Shown piece after piece: positions 1 to 7,526 of a stretch of 64,000 nt of DNA. The position numbers and the translations under genes were made by a program. Position 1 is the first letter of the stretch. Every line of letters starts with the position of its first letter. Origin of the DNA: UBA4582 sp002389265 (GTDB taxonomy: Bacteria > Pseudomonadota > Gammaproteobacteria > Pseudomonadales > Azotimanducaceae); assembly GCA_943788825.1 (NCBI GenBank), contig CALSRT010000002.1, forward strand, positions 930,001 through 994,000. The letters are read 5' to 3'. The notes below the pieces were generated by a model. It was not told the origin of the DNA, ran no database searches, and saw only the letters and a program-made list of their open reading frames with translations.

Positions 1-1
1 A

Positions 2-346
2 ATTGCCGCCATCGTCAATAAAATCGCACCCGAGCATCTAGAGCTTGCGCTGCAGAACCCCGATGAGTTGCTGCCCAGAATTAAACATGCAGGCGCTATT
101 TTTATCGGCAAGCACAGCGCCGAGGCCGTTGGCGACTATAGTGCCGGACCAAGTCATGTGTTGCCTACCAGTGGCACCGCCAGGTTTGCTTCCGCCTTGG
201 GCGTTTATGACTTTCAGGTGCGCAGTTCGGTGATTCGGTGTTCTGCCGCGGGTGCGGTGAGTTTGAGTCGTGACGCGGCTATTCTTGCCGTTGAGGAGGG
301 CCTGGAAGCACATGCACGGTCAGCCGAGTTTCGGGTTCAGGGGTAG
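2..346 (+). CDS. hisD: Histidinol dehydrogenase, C-terminal part (truncated by window start)
   Basis: The reading frame is open from base 2 and ends with TAG at 344-346, giving the last 114 codons. HisD performs the last two steps of histidine synthesis, L-histidinol to L-histidine, using NAD+ and a zinc ion. The fragment has the family's late block: an APEHLEL stretch, then GDYSAGPSHVLPTSGTAR, whose Asp matches a zinc ligand, and a His in LEAHARS near the end that fits the last zinc ligand. The start lies outside the window. zapE begins 5 bp downstream. Confidence 0.95.
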   Translation: MAAIVNKIAPEHLELALQNPDELLPRIKHAGAIFIGKHSAEAVGDYSAGPSHVLPTSGTARFASALGVYDFQVRSSVIRCSAAGAVSLSRDAAILAVEEGLEAHARSAEFRVQG

Positions 347-351
347 CATCG

Positions 352-1479
352 GTGGATATGAGACTCCACGGACCTGCCAAAACCTATCTGGCCGTCGTTG
401 CCAGCGGCGAGATCCAGTCTGACAGTGCGCAGCTTGAGGCAGTAGAGCACCTGCAGCGATTGTATGAGGCTCTGACGGCATTAAAACCGACGTCTAGCAT
501 ATCGGAAGCAGGCTGGCTCGGGCGCCTGCTCGGCCGGCAGACGCGACATAGGCCGCAGGACTTGATTAAGGGTTTGTACTTCTGGGGTGGTGTTGGGCGC
601 GGCAAGACCTATCTGATGGATCTGTTTTATGAGTCATTACCGTTTGCCGAGAAGCGGCGAATGCACTTCCATCGGTTTATGCGCCATGTTCACCAGCAGC
701 TGCACCTGCTCCAAGGTGAGCCGAACCCGCTGCGCAAAATCGCCCGAGATTTTGCCCAACAGTGCCGTGTTCTGTGTTTTGACGAATTTTTTGTCTCGGA
801 CATTACCGATGCGATGATATTGGCTGGTCTGCTGGATGCCCTGTTCCAGCAGGGTGTGGTGCTGGTTGCGACCTCTAACGTGGCGCCGGTGAATCTTTAC
901 CGTGATGGCCTGCAGCGGAGCAAATTTCTACCCGCGATTGCGCTGCTTGATGCGAATACGACAATTTTGAACGTTGATGGCGGCGTCGATTATCGCTTGC
1001 GGGTACTCCAAGATGCGGAAATCTATCATGCGCCGTTGGATGCGCAGGCGGATGAGGGGTTGGCGCGGAGTTTTAAGGCGTTATCGCCGGATATGGGCGA
1101 GTCTGCTGTATTGCTTGAGATCGAAGGGCGGCACATACCGACTCGTTATTGTGGCGATGGTGTGGTGTGGTTTGAGTTCAGCGCTTTGTGCGAAGGACCG
1201 AGAAGTCAAAATGACTATATTGAGTTAGCGATGCTATACCAAACGGTGCTCGTGAGTAATGTGCCGCAGTTTACCGTGGATCGTGAAGATGCCGCCCGCA
1301 GATTCATCAGTCTGGTAGATGAGTTCTATGACCATAATGTGAAATTAATCTTGTCTGCGGCAGTGTCAGTACTTGAGCTGTACCAGGGCGAGCGGCTGGT
1401 CTTCGAGTTCCAGCGTACCCAAAGCCGCTTGCAAGAAATGCAGTCGGAGGAGTATCTGGCGCGTGAACACCACCCCTGA
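352..1479 (+). CDS. zapE: Cell division protein ZapE (AFG1-like ATPase)
   Basis: This is a 375-residue AFG1/ZapE P-loop ATPase. Walker A GGVGRGKT is at about residues 79-86 and a Walker B-like LCFDEFF at about 141-147. The usual motifs FHRFM and ATSNVAP follow. In E. coli ZapE associates with the Z ring and affects its stability in an ATP-dependent way. The start is GTG at 352; an in-frame ATG lies two codons later at 358. It sits directly upstream of rplM-rpsI, as in many gammaproteobacteria, so both context and motifs support the call. Confidence 0.93.
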   Translation: MDMRLHGPAKTYLAVVASGEIQSDSAQLEAVEHLQRLYEALTALKPTSSISEAGWLGRLLGRQTRHRPQDLIKGLYFWGGVGRGKTYLMDLFYESLPFAEKRRMHFHRFMRHVHQQLHLLQGEPNPLRKIARDFAQQCRVLCFDEFFVSDITDAMILAGLLDALFQQGVVLVATSNVAPVNLYRDGLQRSKFLPAIALLDANTTILNVDGGVDYRLRVLQDAEIYHAPLDAQADEGLARSFKALSPDMGESAVLLEIEGRHIPTRYCGDGVVWFEFSALCEGPRSQNDYIELAMLYQTVLVSNVPQFTVDREDAARRFISLVDEFYDHNVKLILSAAVSVLELYQGERLVFEFQRTQSRLQEMQSEEYLAREHHP

Positions 1480-1545
1480 TGAGCTCTAAATTAGCTCGGT
1501 GTGTACTATTGCCGGTTTTGGCAAGGTTTTTCCCGTGGATTTGTG

Positions 1546-1574
1546 TTGCACGGAGTTGCGGGGTTGGTTAACAT
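1546..1574 (+). promoter_or_regulatory. Candidate sigma-70 promoter for rplM-rpsI
   Basis: TTGCAC (1546-1551) and TAACAT (1569-1574) are separated by 17 bp. A GC-rich discriminator follows, as is common for growth-rate-controlled ribosomal protein promoters. It is placed 59 bp before the rplM start. The assignment rests on sequence match only. Confidence 0.45.
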
Positions 1575-1632
1575 GCGCCCTCGCGAAATCCTGGTTGAGC
1601 CAGGTGTGTTTTTCCAACATAACGGTTTATCC

Positions 1633-2061
1633 ATGAAAACAATATCAGCCAAAAAAGAAACAGCGAAGCACAGTTGGTACGTCGTCGACGCCACTGATAA
1701 GACCCTGGGCCGGATGGCGACAGAGATTGCCAACCGTCTGCGTGGTAAGCATAAAGCCGAATTTACCCCCCATGTTGATACCGGTGATTATATCGTCGTT
1801 GTCAACGCCGAGAAGGTGCGGGTGACGGGCAACAAAACCACTGACAAGGTGTATTACCACCACACAGGTTTCCCTGGCGGTATCAAGTCGATTACTTTTG
1901 ACAAGTTGATTGATAAGGCGCCGGAGCGAATTATCCAAAAAGCGGTCAAGGGTATGATGCCGAAGAACAAGCTCAGTTATTCAATGCTAACGAAACTGAA
2001 AGTTTACGCTGGCAGTGAGCACCCACATACGGCTCAGCAGCCGCAAGTACTTGAACTATAG
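1633..2061 (+). CDS. rplM: 50S ribosomal protein L13
   Basis: The 142-residue protein matches L13 in length and sequence, with WYVVDATDKTLGRMAT near the N terminus and KGMMPKNKLSYSML in the C-terminal half. L13 is an early-assembling protein of the large subunit. The frame stays open upstream to about 1501, but the family start is the ATG at 1633. No strong Shine-Dalgarno sequence precedes this ATG, which would be compatible with autoregulation at the leader, as reported for E. coli L13. It lies 13 bp from rpsI and is surely co-transcribed with it. Confidence 0.97.
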   Translation: MKTISAKKETAKHSWYVVDATDKTLGRMATEIANRLRGKHKAEFTPHVDTGDYIVVVNAEKVRVTGNKTTDKVYYHHTGFPGGIKSITFDKLIDKAPERIIQKAVKGMMPKNKLSYSMLTKLKVYAGSEHPHTAQQPQVLEL

Positions 2062-2074
2062 TTAAGGCTTATCT

Positions 2075-2461
2075 ATGACGCAGTATTATGGAACAGGAAG
2101 AAGAAAATCGTCCAAGGCTCGGGTCTTCATGACAGCTGGACAGGGCAATATCGTCGTCAACGACAAGCCTCTTGACTTGTATTTTGGTCGTGAAACGGCG
2201 CGGATGGTCGTTCGTCAACCACTTGAACTGGTTGAAATGAAAGACAAGTTTGATTTTTATGTGACTGTCCGCGGTGGCGGTGGTTCAGGTCAAGCGGGCG
2301 CGATTCGCCACGGTATCACACGAGCGCTGATGGAGTACGACGAAACATTACGTCCGTCTCTACGAAAAGCTGGCTTCGTAACTCGCGACGCGCGTGTCGT
2401 TGAACGTAAGAAAGTTGGTTTGCGTAAGGCCCGAAAGAAGCCTCAGTTCTCCAAGCGATAG
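2075..2461 (+). CDS. rpsI: 30S ribosomal protein S9
   Basis: This 128-residue protein starts MTQYYGTGRRKSSKARVF and ends with the basic tail KKPQFSKR typical of S9. That tail reaches into the ribosomal P site and contacts tRNA. The central VRGGGGSGQAGAIRHGI block is diagnostic. It is the second gene of the rplM-rpsI operon. A 194-bp gap then separates it from petA; no clear terminator is visible there. Confidence 0.97.
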   Translation: MTQYYGTGRRKSSKARVFMTAGQGNIVVNDKPLDLYFGRETARMVVRQPLELVEMKDKFDFYVTVRGGGGSGQAGAIRHGITRALMEYDETLRPSLRKAGFVTRDARVVERKKVGLRKARKKPQFSKR

Positions 2462-2655
2462 TCTATTGGCTCAGCCTGTGGCCATGGGGGATACCTTGTG
2501 GCCATTGTGTTTCTGGCGTCGTGATCATACCAGTAAAGAATCCTCTGCCGAGGCGCATTATGAACTTTGGGTGTGGTAGAATTGGCAGACTTTAATGATA
2601 AACCATCGGCAGCCATTGGCTGTTTTTTGCTGTGGTATTGGGGGGAGAAATCATC

Positions 2656-3255
2656 TTGAGTGATGAGGGTATTAACGAGCCGCGCCGTAATTTTTTAATC
2701 GGCGCGACGGCAGTGATAGGTTCAGCGGGTGTTGTTGGTGTCGCCATTCCGTTTGTCGGATCATGGAACCCGAGCGCCAAGGCGTTAGCTGCAGGCGCGC
2801 CGATCAAGGTAGACATCAGCAGGATGGAGCCGGGAGATATCCTCGGGCCAATTCCAGCCTGGCGCGACAAGCCAGTATTTGTAGTCAAACGCACAGACGA
2901 GATGCTGGCTAGCTTGAGCAGCAAGACCTCGCGTTTGGCAGATCCCGATTCCTTAGCAGACCAGCAACCAGAATATGCCCGGAACGAAAGTCGGTCGATT
3001 CGACCGGACGTGTTAGTGCTGATTGGTATCTGTACGCATCTTGGGTGCTCGCCTAAGTTTAAACCCGAAATAGCGCCGCAGGAATTCGATCCTGAGTGGG
3101 TGGGTGGGTTTTATTGTCCGTGCCATGGCTCTAAGTTCGATATGTCTGGGCGGGTTTACAGTGGCGTGCCGGCTCCTACGAACCTCGAGGTTCCGCCTTA
3201 TTACTATGAAGATGACTCAGTCCTTGTGATTGGCGAAGACAAGGGAGTAGCGTAA
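2656..3255 (+). CDS. petA: Ubiquinol-cytochrome c reductase iron-sulfur (Rieske) subunit
   Basis: Rieske [2Fe-2S] subunit of the cytochrome bc1 complex, which moves electrons from ubiquinol to cytochrome c1. From the chosen start it has 199 residues. A twin-arginine-like RRNFLIGA segment leads into one N-terminal membrane helix. The cluster-binding boxes are CTHLGC (126-131) and CPCHGS (154-159). The start is most likely TTG at 2656, because GGGGGAG at 2641-2647 is a good ribosome site for it and family members begin at this point. It opens the petABC operon; petB overlaps the stop by one base. Confidence 0.95.
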   Translation: MSDEGINEPRRNFLIGATAVIGSAGVVGVAIPFVGSWNPSAKALAAGAPIKVDISRMEPGDILGPIPAWRDKPVFVVKRTDEMLASLSSKTSRLADPDSLADQQPEYARNESRSIRPDVLVLIGICTHLGCSPKFKPEIAPQEFDPEWVGGFYCPCHGSKFDMSGRVYSGVPAPTNLEVPPYYYEDDSVLVIGEDKGVA

Positions 3256-4508
3256 TGGCTAAATTGGAACAGCAGTTTAAAGACATCATGCGTTGGGTTG
3301 ATGACCGTTTACCGGTTACTGAAACCTACGAAAAGCATATGTCAAAGTACTATGCGCCTAAAAATTTCAACCTCTGGTACATCTTCGGTGTGCTGTCTTT
3401 CGTGGTGCTGGTGAATCAGTTATTGACGGGCATTTGGTTGACGATGAGCTACACGCCCACCGGTGACGGGGCTTTCAAGTCTATCGAATACATCATGCGA
3501 GACGTGGAATATGGCTGGCTGTTACGGTACATGCATTCCACCGGCGCATCGGCGTTTTTCGTGGTGGTCTATCTGCATATGTTTCGTGGACTGATGTATG
3601 GGTCCTATCAGAAACCGAGAGAACTGATCTGGGTCTTTGGCATGCTGATATATTTGGCGCTGATGGCTGAAGGCTTTTTTGGATACTTGTTACCTTGGGG
3701 AAACATGTCCTATTGGGGTGCCCAGGTGATTGTATCTCTGGCTGGTGCTATCCCTGTGGTGGGCGATAGTCTGGCGGTATGGGTGCGTGGCGATTTCAAT
3801 ATGTCAGGTATTACACTCAACCGGTTTTTTGCGCTGCATGTAGTCGCGGTACCTATTGTACTGTTGGTATTAGTGGTTCTGCATATTCTCGCGTTGCACG
3901 AAGTGGGCTCGAACAATCCAGACGGCGTGGATATCAAAAAGCATCTGGATGAGGACGGCAAGCCACTCGATGGCATCCCCTTCCACCCTTATTACACCAT
4001 TGGTCACGATGTGCCGGCTATCATCATGTTTCTGATCGTTTTCTCTGCCGTGATGTTCTTTTTCCCTGATGGCGGTGGCTATTTACTCGAGCACCCCAAT
4101 TTCGAGCCAGCGGATCCGTTGAAAACGCCGAACCTGATAGCGCCTGTCTGGTACTACACGCCTTATTACTCGATGCTGCGGGCAGCAACGTTCCCGTTGT
4201 TTGGCATGACTGCGAAATTTTGGGGTCTGGTGGTGATGGCCGGTGCGATTGCGATTTTGTTTGTCGTGCCTTGGCTGGATAAGTCGCCAGTAAAATCCAT
4301 GCGCTATAAGGGCCTGCCGAGCAAGATGTTCCTGACTGTATTTGTGATATGTTTCTTTATTCTGGGTTATTTGGGTACGGTTCACCCGACACCGATGAGA
4401 ACCATTATTGCGCAGATTTGCACGGCGATTTATTTTGCCTATTTCTTACTCATGCCCTGGTACACCAGTGTTGAGAAAACGAAACCAGTACCAGATAGGG
4501 TGACGTAG
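3255..4508 (+). CDS. petB: Ubiquinol-cytochrome c reductase cytochrome b
   Basis: Membrane cytochrome b of the bc1 complex, 417 residues, carrying both b hemes and the quinol oxidation and reduction sites. Visible family blocks are RYMHSTGASAFF, GYLLPWGNMSYWGAQV, the Qo-site motif PVWY (the beta/gammaproteobacterial form of PEWY) and the FALHVVAVP histidine helix. About eight hydrophobic helices can be read. The ATG shares its A with the petA stop (TAATG), so translation is coupled. Confidence 0.97.
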   Translation: MAKLEQQFKDIMRWVDDRLPVTETYEKHMSKYYAPKNFNLWYIFGVLSFVVLVNQLLTGIWLTMSYTPTGDGAFKSIEYIMRDVEYGWLLRYMHSTGASAFFVVVYLHMFRGLMYGSYQKPRELIWVFGMLIYLALMAEGFFGYLLPWGNMSYWGAQVIVSLAGAIPVVGDSLAVWVRGDFNMSGITLNRFFALHVVAVPIVLLVLVVLHILALHEVGSNNPDGVDIKKHLDEDGKPLDGIPFHPYYTIGHDVPAIIMFLIVFSAVMFFFPDGGGYLLEHPNFEPADPLKTPNLIAPVWYYTPYYSMLRAATFPLFGMTAKFWGLVVMAGAIAILFVVPWLDKSPVKSMRYKGLPSKMFLTVFVICFFILGYLGTVHPTPMRTIIAQICTAIYFAYFLLMPWYTSVEKTKPVPDRVT

Positions 4509-4510
4509 TG

Positions 4511-5332
4511 ATGTTGAAAACAATATTAATACCCCTGACATTGTTGCTGGCAGCGGTAGGGGTACAGGCCTCTGAGGCTGGCTACCCGCTGGATCATATG
4601 GAACCTGATGTCCATGATCAGCCATCGCTGCAGCGTGGCATGCAAACCTATATGAATTATTGTATGGGCTGCCATTCTTTGCAGTACCAGCGCTACAAGC
4701 GCACTGGGGATGACCTAGGCATCCCAGATGCGCTGATGCTGGAGCATCTGGTGTTTGACCCAGAGACTAAGGTTGGCGATTTGATCACCAATAATATGAG
4801 TACTGAAAATGCGAAGAAATGGTTTGGCGCTGCGCCACCGGATTTGACTTTGCACAATAATCTGAAGGGTGGGCCTGACTGGATTTATACCTATCTTCGA
4901 ACCTTTTATGCCGACAGCAAGCGACCGCTGGGCGTCAACAATTTAGTGTTCGAAAATGTCGGTATGCCGCACGCCTTATTGGATCTGCAGGGTACGCAGA
5001 ACTTCGTGTGCAAACAGGTGCCTCGACTCGCCGCCAACGGTGGAGACATGCGGGATTCATTGACCAATGAGTACATTACCGAAGAGTTGTGTGGCAACGA
5101 GTTGGTTGAAAGGGGCTATAGTCCGCTTGAGTTGATCGAAGGCTCTGGTTCCCTGAACGTGGCAGAGTACGACCAAGTTGTCTACGATCTGGCTAATTTT
5201 CTCTACTATATGGCAGAGCCAGCGCGTTTAGAGCGGACTCGTGTCGGCTGGTATGTATTGCTATTCCTGGCATTTTTCTATGTGTTTGCCTGGCTGCTCG
5301 GTCGCGAATACCATAAAGCGTTTCACAAGTAG
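4511..5332 (+). CDS. petC: Cytochrome c1
   Basis: Heme c subunit of the bc1 complex, 273 residues from ATG 4511. A signal peptide (MLKTILIPLTLLLAAVGVQA) precedes the mature protein. The covalent heme site CMGCH is at residues 51-55. A C-terminal hydrophobic helix (GWYVLLFLAFFYVFAWLLG) anchors the protein to the inner membrane, with the heme domain in the periplasm. A GTG at 4508 is a possible alternative start; the AGGGTGA at 4496-4502 spaces better to the ATG. It is the last gene of petABC. Confidence 0.95.
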   Translation: MLKTILIPLTLLLAAVGVQASEAGYPLDHMEPDVHDQPSLQRGMQTYMNYCMGCHSLQYQRYKRTGDDLGIPDALMLEHLVFDPETKVGDLITNNMSTENAKKWFGAAPPDLTLHNNLKGGPDWIYTYLRTFYADSKRPLGVNNLVFENVGMPHALLDLQGTQNFVCKQVPRLAANGGDMRDSLTNEYITEELCGNELVERGYSPLELIEGSGSLNVAEYDQVVYDLANFLYYMAEPARLERTRVGWYVLLFLAFFYVFAWLLGREYHKAFHK

Positions 5333-5348
5333 GCGCGTATCAGTCCTG

Positions 5349-5381
5349 TGACCGCAATCGCTTAAGTAGCGTTAGCGGTCA
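5349..5381 (+). terminator. Hairpin after petC
   Basis: TGACCGC (5349-5355) pairs with GCGGTCA (5375-5381), with a further inner TCGCT/AGCG match. The T-run afterwards is poor, so it may be an attenuating or processing hairpin rather than a strong terminator. Confidence 0.4.
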
Positions 5382-5416
5382 TATCCTTTATATTAACCTT
5401 ACTGCGAGGTAAAAAG

Positions 5417-6049
5417 ATGGGGGTAGTTGCAAAACACTCATCGATGGTATTTTATTCAGATGGAAATGATCACTACAGTCAGCGTGTCAGGCTTGTGCTC
5501 GCCGAGAAGGGCGTTGCCGTAGATATCATTGACGTCGATCCTAACAATATGCCTGAAGATTTATCGGGCCTGAACCCTTACAACAGTCTGCCAACGTTGG
5601 TGGATCGCGATCTGGTATTATATGAATCCATGGTGATTATGGAATATTTGGATGAACGCTTTCCGCATCCGCCATTATTGCCAGTCTACCCCGTTGCACG
5701 GGCCCAAAGCCGTCTGTTTATCCATCGGATACAGCGTGACTGGTGCACAGCGGTTGACCTTATTGTTGCAGGCAAGGCGAAAGAAAATGTGATTGAAAAG
5801 GCACGTAAAGAATTGCGTGAGAGTTTGATTTCTATCGCGCCGATTTTTTCCGAGAAGCCCTATTTCATGAGCGATGAATTTACGCTGGTCGACTGCTGCG
5901 TGGCGCCGATACTCTGGCGCTTGCCCGCCATGGGAATAGAGTTGCCGCCGAAGCAAGCAAAATCGATTCTTGTTTATATGGATCAAATATTCGATCGAGA
6001 CGCATTTCAGGCGAGTTTGTCGGAAGCCGAAATGGATATGCGTGACTAA
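5417..6049 (+). CDS. sspA: Stringent starvation protein A
   Basis: The 210-residue protein has the glutathione S-transferase fold: an N-terminal thioredoxin-like domain (residues about 9-85, with LPTLVDRDLVLYESMVIMEYLDE) and an all-helical C-terminal domain. SspA is not an enzyme; in E. coli and relatives it binds RNA polymerase with sigma-70 and alters promoter use in stationary phase and acid stress. ATG 5417 follows GCGAGGT. Position between petC and sspB matches Pseudomonas and related genomes. Confidence 0.94.
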   Translation: MGVVAKHSSMVFYSDGNDHYSQRVRLVLAEKGVAVDIIDVDPNNMPEDLSGLNPYNSLPTLVDRDLVLYESMVIMEYLDERFPHPPLLPVYPVARAQSRLFIHRIQRDWCTAVDLIVAGKAKENVIEKARKELRESLISIAPIFSEKPYFMSDEFTLVDCCVAPILWRLPAMGIELPPKQAKSILVYMDQIFDRDAFQASLSEAEMDMRD

Positions 6050-6082
6050 CGTTGTTCTGTAGGCTGCAGGAGGGAAAGACAC

Positions 6083-6466
6083 ATGACTATGACATCGTCT
6101 GTACCCTACTTGCTTCGCGCTATCAATGAATGGATTCTTGATAACAACCTGACTCCCTATCTCATTCTGGATGCCACGGTTGCTGATACACAGGTTCCGC
6201 TGAGCTACGTCAAAGATGATCAGATAGTGCTGAATATTAGCCCTTCGGCAATACGAGATCTGCTTATCGACGATAGCCATTTAGCTTTTAGTGGCAGATT
6301 TGGTGGCGTACCCCATTACATTCATGCGCCAATGCGAGCCGTGCTTGGGATCGTAGCGAAAGAAAATGGCGAGGGTATGTGGTTTCCCCGGGACGAAAAA
6401 GATCCTGAGCCGACGCCGCCCAAGGCGGTGAAGAAAGGCCCGCCATCTCTCAAAGTGATCAAATAA
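6083..6466 (+). CDS. sspB: ClpXP protease specificity-enhancing factor SspB
   Basis: A 127-residue adaptor that delivers ssrA-tagged proteins to ClpXP. The N-terminal two-thirds forms the substrate-binding domain (SSVPYLLRAINEWILDNNLTPYLIL, later FGGVPHYIHAPMRAVLGIVAKENG). A Pro/Lys-rich flexible linker then leads to the tail PSLKVIK, the short module that docks on the ClpX zinc domain. The start has a strong GGAGGGAA ribosome site. It lies 33 bp after sspA, with which it normally forms an operon. Confidence 0.95.
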   Translation: MTMTSSVPYLLRAINEWILDNNLTPYLILDATVADTQVPLSYVKDDQIVLNISPSAIRDLLIDDSHLAFSGRFGGVPHYIHAPMRAVLGIVAKENGEGMWFPRDEKDPEPTPPKAVKKGPPSLKVIK

Positions 6467-6489
6467 GCGAAAGGTTACTCGAAGCGATA

Positions 6490-6538
6490 GTCAGGTCGCA
6501 TCCTGACAAGCAGGCGTAGGCTGGGTGCGCTAGAGCGC
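6490..6538. terminator. Two hairpins between convergent sspB and dolP
   Basis: GTCAGG/CCTGAC (6490-6507) and the near-palindrome GCGCTAGAGCGC (6527-6538) lie between the two convergent stops. Neither has a good T-run, so a role as terminator is likely from position only. Confidence 0.35.
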
Positions 6539-6570
6539 GATTCAATCCCCCCGTCAGTAATCGCTCGTGG

Positions 6571-7149
6571 CTAGTTGATGTACTCAAATATTTTAACGAT
6601 TTTTTGAACGCCAAAGACTTGTCTGGTCTTTTCTACTGCGGCTTCTGATTCTGTTCTCGACAGCAATCCCATCAGATACACAACACCATTTTCAGTGACG
6701 ACTTTGACCCGACCGGCATCGGTTTCCGGGTTGGTTATTAAGACAGTTTTAACCTTGGTGGTCAGCCACGCGTCGTTGGTTCGCGCCATCATCGTTGTAG
6801 GGCCGGCAATCTCGAGTTCATTATGGACCGTGCGGACCTTGCGCATATCCTTGATGGCGGCGGTGGCGGCTTGCTTGGTCTCTTCCGAAGGAACCTGCCC
6901 GGTCAGGAGTACCATGCCATTAAAGCTGGTGATCCCTAGGTGGGCATCCTGGAGTTCTGGCTTCGCTGCTCGAACGACGGCTTTGCCTCTCGATTCGATC
7001 ATCTGATCGTCCCAAACTGTGCCCAGTGTGCGGCTACCATAGTCCTCAGAAGTCGGCCCAGAGACGGTAGCACAACCATGCAGTGTCGTGAGCAACGCCA
7101 ATACGACAAGCGTGTAGCGCGGCGAAGTGGATGAGAGCCAATGGAACAT
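6571..7149 (-). CDS. dolP: Outer-membrane lipoprotein with two BON domains (DolP/YraP-like)
   Basis: The 192-residue protein has a lipoprotein signal ending in LHGC (lipidated Cys26) and two BON domains, roughly residues 50-117 and 122-190. In E. coli DolP is a lipoprotein of the outer membrane that supports BAM function and envelope integrity. It is the last gene of lpoA-yraN-dolP; its ATG shares a base with the yraN stop. The Asp-Trp segments and length fit the family. The symbol follows domain layout and context. Confidence 0.85.
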   Translation of the reverse strand: MFHWLSSTSPRYTLVVLALLTTLHGCATVSGPTSEDYGSRTLGTVWDDQMIESRGKAVVRAAKPELQDAHLGITSFNGMVLLTGQVPSEETKQAATAAIKDMRKVRTVHNELEIAGPTTMMARTNDAWLTTKVKTVLITNPETDAGRVKVVTENGVVYLMGLLSRTESEAAVEKTRQVFGVQKIVKIFEYIN

Positions 7150-7526
7150 TATCTTGAGTCCTTTTGCAATGTATCGTCTAGAGTAAATGCGTTCTGAATC
7201 CAGTCAAGAGATGCGGAGATTGAAATCACGTCAAAGCGACAGTCCAATTCGGCATGAATGGGATGCTGCGTGAGAAAATATCTTGCCGAGTTAATTATCT
7301 TAATCATTTTACTACGAGTTACTGTCTCAGCTCCCGTGCCCCGTGAAGTGTCTTGGCGATATCTGACTTCGACAAATATCACAGTGGTCTGGTCGCGGAC
7401 GATAAGGTCAATTTCACCGACCTTACAGAGAAAATTGCGGGTCACCAGCCTAAGCCCTTGCGTCTCAAGGAATGCGAGCGCCCTGTCTTCGGCGTCGTTG
7501 CCCCGTTGGATGTTGGTCTCATTCAT
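7149..7526 (-). CDS. yraN: YraN family (UPF0102) endonuclease-like protein
   Basis: The 125-residue protein (MNETNIQRGNDAEDRALAFL start) belongs to UPF0102, which has a Holliday-junction-resolvase-like/restriction-endonuclease fold. The GEIDLIVRD and FVEVRYR segments supply the D-(E/V)xK-like acidic and basic site, here with Arg. Its function is not established in bacteria generally. The ATG at 7526 overlaps the lpoA stop by 4 bp (ATGA). A longer open frame upstream is not supported, because it would run into lpoA coding sequence. Confidence 0.88.
   Translation of the reverse strand: MNETNIQRGNDAEDRALAFLETQGLRLVTRNFLCKVGEIDLIVRDQTTVIFVEVRYRQDTSRGTGAETVTRSKMIKIINSARYFLTQHPIHAELDCRFDVISISASLDWIQNAFTLDDTLQKDSR

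Noticed and set aside
3255..4508. PVWY instead of PEWY in the cytochrome b Qo site
   Set aside because: This is the normal form in beta- and gammaproteobacteria.
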